Shown here piece after piece: positions 8,578 through 15,603 of a stretch of 64,000 bases of DNA. The translations under genes were made by a program, and so were the position numbers. Within the stretch, counting starts at the first letter, position 1. The number at the start of each line of letters is the position of its first letter. The DNA lies in contig NZ_PPFB01000001.1 in the NCBI RefSeq assembly GCF_002899455.1, positions 4,254,001-4,318,000 of the forward strand, given 5' to 3'. Below the pieces are notes generated by a model, which was not told the origin of the DNA, did no database searches, and saw only the letters and a program-made list of their open reading frames with translations. The DNA is from Streptomyces sp. DH-12 (GTDB taxonomy: Bacteria > Actinomycetota > Actinomycetes > Streptomycetales > Streptomycetaceae).

Positions 8578-9645
8578 TCAGGCGCGCAGTTCGTAGGTGA
8601 TGCGTCCCTCCTGCCGGGACACCTCGGTGAACCCGGCGCGGGTGACGACCTTCTGCGACGGCACGTTGTCCTCCTCGACGACGGCCGTCACGGCGTGCAC
8701 GGAGTCCTGGCCGAGCGCCCACGCCGACAGGGTGCGCAGCGCCTCGGTCGCGTACCCGTTCCCGCGCGCCTCCGCGACGAGGTCGTAGCCGATCTCCACC
8801 CGGCCGCCGTCGTCGGGCGCGCCGTGGAAGCCCATCGCGCCCACCGCGAGGTCGTCCTCCCGGCGGACCAGCACGTACATGCCCCACTCCGGGCGGTACG
8901 CGCCCTCCTCGTACTGGGTGACGCCGAACCCGGCGCCCACCCGGGTGCCGTCGGCGGGCGCGCCGCCCGCCCAGGTGAAACCGCCGTCGCCCGCGAGGGA
9001 CAGGCTCGCGGCGACCGCCGGGGTGACGCCCTCCAGGTCGAGCCGCTCCGACCGCAGCACCGGGTTGTTGTACCAGCGCCAGGCGGTGACCGGCTCCCGC
9101 CCGGGCAGCTCGCCGCGGCCCGTCGCCCACAGCAGCGTCGGCCAGGGCGACGGCCCCGGCCGGACGTGCGGGAAGATCCGCGTCAGCACGAACTCGCAGA
9201 GCCCGTCGGGCGGTTCGTACGCGATGCCCAGCCCCTCGGCCATGTCGTGCGTGTGCAGCAGCACCTCGGCGACGCCCATCGCGGCGAAACCCTCACGGTT
9301 CGCGTGCCGGAACGGGTACGGGTGGAAGGCGCGCACGGAGCGGGGGGTGGTGCGGACGGCGGCGGCGAGAAGGGCGCCCATGGCGGAGATCACGTGGAGG
9401 GCGCCGTCGTTGCCGGCGTCGGCCCGCAGCGAGAAGTCGAACGACGCGTACGCGTGCCGGCCCCGGCCCGTGAGCTGGGCCGCGTACCCGATGAGGTCGC
9501 CCGCGACGTGCTCCGCCGTCTCCCGGCAGTCCCACTCCAGCCGGCCCGCCCGCACCTTCGTCCAGTCCCGGCCGGTGACCGCCCCCAGGGCCGCCACGCT
9601 GTGCGCGACGGCCGCCTCCACCTGGTCCGCTCCCGAAGCATGCAT
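8578..9645 (-). CDS. Two-domain protein: DinB/mycothiol-type helical domain fused to a GNAT acetyltransferase
   Basis: A 355-residue protein. Residues 1-200 resemble the helical bundle of the maleylpyruvate isomerase/DinB superfamily (EWDCRETAEHVAGDLIGYAAQL and LLHTHDMAEGLG, which supply the potential metal His residues). Residues 205-355 are a GNAT domain of the RimJ/RimL type, with VEIGYDLVAEARGNGYATEALRTL for acetyl-CoA binding and VVTRAGFTEV near the end. Acetylation of a small molecule or peptide is possible; the substrate is unknown. It begins 9 bp after the HD-protein stop, so the two form an operon. No good Shine-Dalgarno sequence precedes the ATG. Confidence 0.87.
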   Translation of the reverse strand: MHASGADQVEAAVAHSVAALGAVTGRDWTKVRAGRLEWDCRETAEHVAGDLIGYAAQLTGRGRHAYASFDFSLRADAGNDGALHVISAMGALLAAAVRTTPRSVRAFHPYPFRHANREGFAAMGVAEVLLHTHDMAEGLGIAYEPPDGLCEFVLTRIFPHVRPGPSPWPTLLWATGRGELPGREPVTAWRWYNNPVLRSERLDLEGVTPAVAASLSLAGDGGFTWAGGAPADGTRVGAGFGVTQYEEGAYRPEWGMYVLVRREDDLAVGAMGFHGAPDDGGRVEIGYDLVAEARGNGYATEALRTLSAWALGQDSVHAVTAVVEEDNVPSQKVVTRAGFTEVSRQEGRITYELRA

Positions 9646-9654
9646 GGGGAGAGG

Positions 9655-10317
9655 TTAGGCGGAGGGCGGGGGCGGGGTCGACAGCATGTCCAGCTCGCCG
9701 CGCAGGTTGTAGCGGGCGGTGGCCTCCCAGTGCTCCTGGCCGTACGGGGTGCGGAACACGCTGTGCAGGTCGAGGAGCCGGCGCAGAATGTCGGCGCGGC
9801 CCTCGCGGAAGGCGTCGTTCGGCACGAACCGGTACTCCTCCCGGATCGCGGCGGTGTAGGCGGCGTACGCCGACGGCGCGGACGCGAGCACCGCGAGGTC
9901 GGCGTCGCACAGCACCTGGCCGTCGCGGTCGTCGTCGGCGGGGTCGTGCGTCACGGTGAGCCGCACCAGCCGGGCGACCTCCTCGGTCTTCGCCGCGGAC
10001 ACCCCGGCCTCGGGCAGCGCGCGCTCGGCGAGGCGGGCGGACCGCTCCTCGTTCTCGGACCGGTCCGGCAGGTAGACGGCGTCGTGGAACCACGCGGCGA
10101 GCCGTACGACGTCGGGGTCGTCGGCGTGGTCCGCCAGCTCGTCGACGCGGTCGAGGACCGCGGTGAGGTGATCGAGCGTGTGGTACCGCCGCTGCGGCTC
10201 CTGCCAGCGCGCGATCAGACGGTCCGCGTACGGCAACGGGTCCGGACCCTCCGCGGATCCCCGGGCCCCTTCGAGGGCACGGACGAAACGGGCACGGAGA
10301 TCCTCGGTGTCGGCCAT
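9655..10317 (-). CDS. HD-superfamily metal-dependent phosphohydrolase-like protein
   Basis: A 220-residue protein starting MADTEDLRARFVRALEG. The HD signature is visible as RYHTLDHLTAVLDRVDE followed by LAAWFHDAVY, and ERSARLAERALPE and TVTHDP downstream supply further metal ligands. It belongs to the group of stand-alone HD proteins called predicted metal-dependent phosphohydrolases; the substrate is unknown. ATG 10317 is preferred to an upstream start at 10353. It leads a two-gene operon with the GNAT fusion. Confidence 0.87.
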   Translation of the reverse strand: MADTEDLRARFVRALEGARGSAEGPDPLPYADRLIARWQEPQRRYHTLDHLTAVLDRVDELADHADDPDVVRLAAWFHDAVYLPDRSENEERSARLAERALPEAGVSAAKTEEVARLVRLTVTHDPADDDRDGQVLCDADLAVLASAPSAYAAYTAAIREEYRFVPNDAFREGRADILRRLLDLHSVFRTPYGQEHWEATARYNLRGELDMLSTPPPPSA

Positions 10318-10349
10318 GAGCCCATTGTTCCCGGTCCGCGCCCCGGGCG

Positions 10350-10605
10350 TCACAGCAGCGGCTCCGCCCGCACGGTCTTCCCGGGCCCGCCGTCCGTGCG
10401 CGGCACGACGCGGACCCGGCTCACGGGCCGCGACACCAGCCGCAGCCCCCGCCGGTCCCCGCTTCCGGACCGGCGGGCGGGCGGGGCGCGTCCGCGGGCG
10501 GCCGGTGGTGCCGGGCGCCGGTCACCTCGACGCGGACGAGGCCGCGGCCGGCGCTCGGCGCCAGGGTCGGACGGACGTCGCGGCCCGGCCCCTTCCTCCG
10601 GGCTC
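10350..10605 (-). pseudogene. Remnant of a HATPase_c (anti-sigma-like) ATP-binding gene
   Basis: On the minus strand, the frame ending at the TGA 10350-10352 reads RGLRLVSRPVSRVRVVPRTD then GPGKTVRAEPLL. This is the C-terminal pattern of Streptomyces ATP-binding regulatory proteins. Just upstream in another frame, GPGRDVRPTLAPSAG and LVRVEVTGARHHRPP match the preceding conserved segment. The intact relative at 35455-35943 shows the same order (VPGRDFRLRF, LRIEVTDARGDH, RGLCLVDALADRWGV, RKTVWAELRL). A frameshift separates the two parts and the N-terminal half, with its ATP-binding Asn box, is missing at the TetR gene boundary. Confidence 0.65.
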
Positions 10606-10617
10606 CCCGGAAGCGCC

Positions 10618-11259
10618 TCAGAAGACGGGTCCCCCCTCGGCCCCCGCCGGGCGCCTGTTCACCGGAGCCGTCAGCATCCCGGTGAGGGCGTCCGACAGGA
10701 AGTCGCCGGCGGCGTGCCAGTGCGGTGTCCGGCCGTCCCGTTCGGCGCGCTCCTCCATGTCGGCGCAGCACGTCATGACGACGCGGGTCATCAGCAGCGC
10801 CCGGCCGCGGACGATCTCCCGGGGCAGGTGGTCCAGGCGGGAGATCACCGACCGGACGATCAGCGTGGCGGTCGGCGCGTCCTCGGCCATGCCGTGGAGC
10901 AGGTGCGTGGCGGTGGGATCGTGCATCGCCTGGCTGACGAACCGCGCCCGCCAGGTCGGCTGCGGCAGCTCGGCGAGGGCGTCGGTCACCGGCACCACGA
11001 GGGCGCGTACGTCGTCCAGGAGTGAGTCGGAGCGCTCGAACATCGCCCGGCGGGGCTCCTCGAGGTCCCTCAGATGACGGGTGAGCAGGGCACGCAGCAG
11101 ACCCTCGCGGCCGCCGAAGTAGTAGCCCACGGCCGAGTGGTTGGTGTTCCCCGCGATCTCGGCGATCTTGCGGTCCGAGACGTGGGACATGCCCACCTGC
11201 ACGAACAGGCGTTCGGCGGCGTCGAGCAGCGCGGTGCGCGCCGCCTCTGATCTGGCCAT
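10618..11259 (-). CDS. TetR family transcriptional regulator
   Basis: A 213-residue repressor. The N-terminal helix-turn-helix (about residues 8-55, ARTALLDAAERLFVQVGMS then KIAEIAGNTNHSAVGYYFGGREGLL) is canonical TetR; the C-terminal ligand domain is of the TetR_C_33-like AcrR type. It is divergent from the membrane protein gene at 11503, and two 18-bp palindromes occupy the space between. It therefore probably represses both itself and the exporter, responding to the exported compound. Confidence 0.94.
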   Translation of the reverse strand: MARSEAARTALLDAAERLFVQVGMSHVSDRKIAEIAGNTNHSAVGYYFGGREGLLRALLTRHLRDLEEPRRAMFERSDSLLDDVRALVVPVTDALAELPQPTWRARFVSQAMHDPTATHLLHGMAEDAPTATLIVRSVISRLDHLPREIVRGRALLMTRVVMTCCADMEERAERDGRTPHWHAAGDFLSDALTGMLTAPVNRRPAGAEGGPVF

Positions 11260-11324
11260 CGGTAGTCGTCATCTCCTGCTGACCGCGCCCTGCGGAATCG
11301 CCAACGTAACCCACGTCCGCGAAC

Positions 11325-11375
11325 GTAAGGCACATGACTTACATTAGGACCCTGTTCGTAAGTCGTGTGACTTAG
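11325..11375. promoter_or_regulatory. Pair of TetR-type operators
   Basis: GTAAGGCACATGACTTAC (11325-11342) and GTAAGTCGTGTGACTTAG (11358-11375) are near-palindromes of the same consensus. Their centres are 33 bp apart, close to three helical turns, so two repressor dimers could bind the same face. They lie between the divergent TetR and exporter genes. Confidence 0.8.
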
Positions 11376-11502
11376 TTTTGGGAGCCGGTCCGCTGCCGGG
11401 CCCGGGGCCCGCGATCACCGCACCTCTCCACGGCCGAGCCGGCCGACCGGCCTTCCCCCGGCCCCGCCCGCCTACGACGAGTCCGACAAGGAGCCAGACT
11501 TC

Positions 11503-13734
11503 GTGGAACCCTCCGCCCCCGCCCCGCCCGCCGGCGGCCCCTCACCCGGCCGGTCCGGCGCCGCCGCCCCGACCGGCGGCCCGGGCCTGCCCGGCACGCC
11601 CCGGGTGGAAGACCGCAAGACCCGGATCGGCCGCTACGTCGCCCTCTTCGCCATGCCCTTCCTGATGGTGACGATGATGTACGCGACCTACGTCGGGACC
11701 ATGCACGCGCCCGCCCCGAAGGACGTCCCGGTGGCCGTCGTGGGATCGGGGCAGGTGGCGGAGAAGACCGTCGCCGCCCTGGACTCCCTGCCGGGCGACC
11801 CCCTCGAACCGCGGCTGGTCGCCACCGCCGGCGAGGCGCTCGACCTGATCGAGGACCGTGAGGTCTCCGGTGCCCTGGAGATACCCGCGGGGGGCCGGGG
11901 CGAGGCCGTGATCCACACGGCCTCGGCCGGGGGCGCCTCCGCGGCGAGCACGGTCCAGCACCTGCTGACTCCGGTGGCCGCCGAGAACCAGTGGCAGATC
12001 ACCACCGAGGACGCGGCCCCGCTCCCCGACGGCGACCTGTCGGGCGTCGCGGTCCTCTTCGCGGGCATGGGCATGATGCTGGCCGGCTACGTGCCGCTGA
12101 GCGTGCTGACGATGTCCCTGCCGTTCCTGCTGACCCTGCGGCGGTTCGTCCCGCTCCTCGTCGGCTGGGCGGCGGTGACCAGCACCGTCATCTGGATCAT
12201 CCTCGGTCCGGTCGTGGGAGCGGTGGACGGCCACTACCTGCAGTTCCTCGGCGTCGGCATGCTGGCCGTCGGCGCGGTCGGCATGACGCAGCTCCTCTTC
12301 ACCAAGCTCGTCGGGCCGCTGGCCGTCCTGTTCGGGATGCTGCTGTGGGTCGTCTTCGGCATGCCCGCGTCCAACCTGGCGCTCCCGGTCCACAGCATGC
12401 CGGGCTTCTTCCAGTGGCTGCACGGGGTGCTGCCCCTGCCCGCCGCGGGTGAGGCCCTGCGTTCCCTGCTGTACTTCGACGACCGAGGCGTCGTCGGCTA
12501 CCTGACGCCGCTGGCCGTGTGGATCGTGGTCGCCTTCCTGCTCGCGCTGCTGAAGGAGCGCCGCTCCGGGACCGTGATCCCGGCCGCGCCTCCGGTCGAC
12601 GACGTGAGCACCCCGCTGCCCGCGCTGGCCGGCGGCCCCGTGCGGTCGCCGAAGGTCCGCTACTTCGCCGCGATCGCCTTCCCGCTGGCCATTCTGGTGG
12701 GCGTGGTCGGCAGCATGAGCGCCGCGATGCACCGCCCGGAGCTCCATGACATGCCCGTGGTGGTGGTCGCCGCCGACGCCGCACAGGCGGAGCGGACGGT
12801 GGAAGGGCTGAAGCCCCAGCTCGGCGCCATGCTCGACATCCGGACCGGCACCTCCGCCGAAGCGGCGCGGGACCAGATCCTCGAGCAGGAGATCGTCGGC
12901 GCCTACGTCCTGCCGGCCACGGCGGACGACACGGCCGTTCTCTACAGCTCCTCGGCGGCCGGATCCAGCCAGCAGACGGCGCTGCGGGCGGTGTTCCAGC
13001 AGGTGGCCGCCGGTCAGAAGGTCCCCCTGGAACTGACCGACGTCAAGCCGCTGACCGAGAACGACACCATGGGCAGCAACAGCATGTACGCCGGCATGTC
13101 GTGGATCATGGCGGGCTTCCTGATCATGGCGGTGCTGCGCGGCGGGGCGCCGGAGCTGACGCGGCTGCGTCACTTCGTGGTGAAGCTCGCCGGCTGGGCG
13201 GCCGGCATGGCGCTGTGGCTGTGGTTCCTCTTCGACGTCCTGATCGGAGCCGTCAACGGCCACGCCCTGGAGATGATCGGCTTCGGCGCGGCCACCATCT
13301 TCTGCGTCTCCCTGGTGACCGGCGTCTTCACCCGGACGTTCGGCCTCGCCGCCATCGTCCCCGTGATGCTGGTCCTGATGCTCGCCGGCGTTCCCGCCTC
13401 GGGCGGCGGCATGTCCGTCTACATGGTGCCGGACGTGTTCCGCCCCCTCCAGGACGTCCTGCCGCTGCCGGCCGCCGTGGACACCGTCCGCTCGCTGGTC
13501 TACTTCGACGGTCACGGCATCGGCGGCAACCTCCTGACCGTCGCCGTCTGGGGCGGGGCCGGACTGGTCCTGCAGTTCCTGGTGGACCTGTGGCTGGCCC
13601 GCCGGGAGAAGAGGGCGCCGCACCCGCCGGTCGCCTCCGGGGACCTCGGCTCCGGCACGCCCGATGACGGCGTCACCGCCGACGCCCCGAAGAAGGACGA
13701 CGCGGACGACGCGGAACCCGCGCTGGCGAACTGA
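11503..13734 (+). CDS. Large membrane protein with two homologous YhgE/ABC-2-like halves
   Basis: A 743-residue membrane protein. Each half has an N-terminal membrane anchor (about residues 45-65 and 385-405), an extracytoplasmic domain of ~110 residues, and several membrane segments ending in a matching motif: LPLPAAGEALRSLLYFDDRGVVGYL in half one, LPLPAAVDTVRSLVYFDGHGIGGNL in half two. This is the layout of YhgE/Pip and ABC-2-type permeases, here duplicated in one chain, so it could work as an intramolecular dimer. It lacks an ATP-binding partner. GTG 11503 follows AAGGAG. Control by the divergent TetR protein is likely, which suggests export of a toxic compound. A terminator follows at once. 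Confidence 0.82.
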   Translation: MEPSAPAPPAGGPSPGRSGAAAPTGGPGLPGTPRVEDRKTRIGRYVALFAMPFLMVTMMYATYVGTMHAPAPKDVPVAVVGSGQVAEKTVAALDSLPGDPLEPRLVATAGEALDLIEDREVSGALEIPAGGRGEAVIHTASAGGASAASTVQHLLTPVAAENQWQITTEDAAPLPDGDLSGVAVLFAGMGMMLAGYVPLSVLTMSLPFLLTLRRFVPLLVGWAAVTSTVIWIILGPVVGAVDGHYLQFLGVGMLAVGAVGMTQLLFTKLVGPLAVLFGMLLWVVFGMPASNLALPVHSMPGFFQWLHGVLPLPAAGEALRSLLYFDDRGVVGYLTPLAVWIVVAFLLALLKERRSGTVIPAAPPVDDVSTPLPALAGGPVRSPKVRYFAAIAFPLAILVGVVGSMSAAMHRPELHDMPVVVVAADAAQAERTVEGLKPQLGAMLDIRTGTSAEAARDQILEQEIVGAYVLPATADDTAVLYSSSAAGSSQQTALRAVFQQVAAGQKVPLELTDVKPLTENDTMGSNSMYAGMSWIMAGFLIMAVLRGGAPELTRLRHFVVKLAGWAAGMALWLWFLFDVLIGAVNGHALEMIGFGAATIFCVSLVTGVFTRTFGLAAIVPVMLVLMLAGVPASGGGMSVYMVPDVFRPLQDVLPLPAAVDTVRSLVYFDGHGIGGNLLTVAVWGGAGLVLQFLVDLWLARREKRAPHPPVASGDLGSGTPDDGVTADAPKKDDADDAEPALAN

Positions 13735-13737
13735 CCC

Positions 13738-13779
13738 GGCCGTCCGGGTCCCCTGACGCGCCGGGAGACCCGGACGGCC
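13738..13779 (+). terminator. Terminator of the duplicated-half membrane protein gene
   Basis: A perfect 13-bp stem (13738-13750 with 13767-13779) encloses a 16-nt loop and begins 4 bp after the stop codon. Confidence 0.8.
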
Positions 13780-13969
13780 TGTCGCCGCGACCCCCGCACG
13801 GGGGGCCGCGGCGCCGTTCGTCCGGCCTCCCGCCCGCAGGTCCTCCGGAGGGCGCCGCCGGGCGGGAACGTCCGCCTCCGGCCCCGACGTGATCCCCCCG
13901 GGTGAGCCGGGGGCGCACCTGCTTCCCGTACCCGGGACGCCCTCCGGCCCCCGCCACTACCGTGGCCCC

Positions 13970-14647
13970 ATGACGACTCCTGCGGATGTGCACGAGGTAC
14001 GGGACCCCGAACTGCCGGGACGGCTGCTGAGCGTCGAGCGGGACGCGCTGCTCCCGCTGCTGCGGGGGAGGGACGAGGGCGACTTCGCGCTGCCGGTGAC
14101 GGCGTGTCCGGGCTGGACGGTGCGGGACGTGCTGGCGCACTGCTCGGCGGCGCTGTCCCGGGTGGTGGAGGGCCGGTACGGCAAGGACGTGTTCTCGCCC
14201 GAGAGCAACCAGCGGGACATCGACGAGCGGGCCGGCTGGACCCACGCCCAGGTCCTCGACGAACTGGAACGCGGCATGACCGAGGCCGGGCCGGTCATCG
14301 CGAAGGCGGACGGACCGCTGGACGCGGTGGCGCTCGGCGAGTGGGTGCACGCCGGGGACGTGCGCGTCGCGCTCGGGGAGCCGGGGGCGTACGCGGGCGC
14401 GGGGCTGCCGTTCGCGCTCACCCTGCTGGCGCAGGTCACCAGCGCGCGGGGGCACGTGCCGCTGCACGCCGACCTGGACGACGCGGACGAGCCGGTACGG
14501 CTGGGCGACGCGTCCGGGGAGCGGCCCCCGGCGCGCTTCATCGGGGACGGCCCGACGCTGATGCGGCTGTACGCGGGACGCCCGGTGGACGGGGTGTCGT
14601 ACGAACTGGCGGGGGCGGAGGCCGCGGAGCTGAACATCTTCGGGTGA
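13970..14647 (+). CDS. Maleylpyruvate isomerase-family mycothiol-dependent protein
   Basis: A 225-residue protein of the DinB/MDMPI superfamily. VTACPGWTVRDVLAHCSAALSR contains the family's conserved His/Asp segment (usually CPGWTVRDLVAH), and GEWVHAGDVRVALG supplies the later conserved W-H-x-x-D motif. Actinobacterial members use mycothiol as cofactor or bind metal. The substrate is not evident. It stands alone: a terminator precedes it and cutC, with its own promoter region, follows. ATG 13970 is preferred to an earlier in-frame start because the upstream codons cross noncoding promoter sequence. Confidence 0.87.
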   Translation: MTTPADVHEVRDPELPGRLLSVERDALLPLLRGRDEGDFALPVTACPGWTVRDVLAHCSAALSRVVEGRYGKDVFSPESNQRDIDERAGWTHAQVLDELERGMTEAGPVIAKADGPLDAVALGEWVHAGDVRVALGEPGAYAGAGLPFALTLLAQVTSARGHVPLHADLDDADEPVRLGDASGERPPARFIGDGPTLMRLYAGRPVDGVSYELAGAEAAELNIFG

Positions 14648-14738
14648 GCGGACCGGTCGTCCGGGCGATCGGACGTCCGGGCGATCGGACGACCGGCGGG
14701 TGGACGAACCGCAGGCCGGGGCCCGGGCGTAGGCTTAG

Positions 14739-14754
14739 ATTGGACTAGACCTGT
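14739..14754. promoter_or_regulatory. DasR-like site (dre) before cutC
   Basis: ATTGGACTAGACCTGT resembles the palindromic dre element ACTGGTCTAGACCAGT bound by the N-acetylglucosamine-responsive GntR regulator DasR, matching the TGG-CTAGACC core. It lies 33 bp before the cutC ATG. The match is by eye to the remembered consensus. Confidence 0.5.
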
Positions 14755-14786
14755 AGGAGCCGTTCCGAGCCGACGAATGGGGCCCC

Positions 14787-15476
14787 ATGAGCAAGCGTGC
14801 AGTCCTGGAGGTGATCGCCCTCGACGTCGAGGACGCCGTCGCCGCCCAGGCCGGAGGTGCGGACCGTCTCGAGCTGGTCACCGACATGGCGGCGGACGGC
14901 CTGACACCGGCCGCGGCGACGGTGACGGCGATCCGCTCCGCCGTGGACATCCCGGTACGGGTCATGCTGCGGCTGGCGGACGGCTTCGCGGCGGGCGCGG
15001 TGGAACGGCTGGCCGCGGCGGCGTGCGCGATGCGGGAGGCGGGGGCGGAGGAGTTCGTCCTCGGCTTCCTCGACGCGGACGGCCAGGTGGACCTGGCGGC
15101 GGTGGAGCGGGTCGCGCGCGAGCTGGAGGGGTGCCGGTGGACGTTCCACCGTGCCATCGACCACGCGGCGGACCGCGACGCGGTGCGCAAGCAGCTCGCG
15201 GACTTCCCCGGCCTGGACACCTACCTGACCGCCGGCTCGGCGGAGGGCGTGGACACGGGCCTGCCCGTCCTGTGCGCGGAGGCGGGCCGGCGCGGCGAGC
15301 CCGGGTACGGCCAGCAACTGCTGGTCGGCGGCGGCCTGCGGCTGGAACACGTACCGGGGCTGCTGGACGCGGGGGTGGACGCCTTCCACATCGGCGGCGC
15401 GGCCCGCCCGGAGGGCTGGAGCGGGCCGGTGTCGGCGGAGACCGTGGCGCGGTGGCGGGCGGTGCTGGGGAGCTGA
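14787..15476 (+). CDS. cutC: CutC family copper homeostasis protein
   Basis: A 229-residue TIM-barrel protein. LEVIALDVEDAVAAQAGGADRLELV at the start, the VRVMLR strand, CRWTFHRAIDHAADRD and the late LLVGGGLRLEHVPGLL segment are all CutC hallmarks. The molecular function is debated: copper handling was proposed from E. coli genetics and a small-molecule enzyme is equally plausible. ATG 14787 begins the canonical first strand. Transcription is probably monocistronic, with a DasR-like box 33 bp upstream suggesting a link to amino-sugar sensing, as for murQ 8 kb away. Confidence 0.92.
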   Translation: MSKRAVLEVIALDVEDAVAAQAGGADRLELVTDMAADGLTPAAATVTAIRSAVDIPVRVMLRLADGFAAGAVERLAAAACAMREAGAEEFVLGFLDADGQVDLAAVERVARELEGCRWTFHRAIDHAADRDAVRKQLADFPGLDTYLTAGSAEGVDTGLPVLCAEAGRRGEPGYGQQLLVGGGLRLEHVPGLLDAGVDAFHIGGAARPEGWSGPVSAETVARWRAVLGS

Positions 15477-15544
15477 GGCCCTTCTGACGCCGGGCCGGGC
15501 GGCGTTTGCGAGTGCCGTCCGCGTCCATCCGTACCGCCTGGCTG

Positions 15545-15575
15545 CGCCCCCCGGACTCCGGAGCACCGGGGGGAG
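15545..15575. terminator. Bidirectional hairpin between cutC and the helicase gene
   Basis: CCCCCCGG (15547-15554) pairs with CCGGGGGG (15566-15573), and the loop contains the palindrome CTCCGGAG. It lies between two convergent genes and is followed by a second short stem, GCCCGC-TGA-GGGCGGGC, at 15583-15600. Confidence 0.65.
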
Positions 15576-15603
15576 GCACGACTGCCCGCTGAGGGCGGGC
15601 TGC

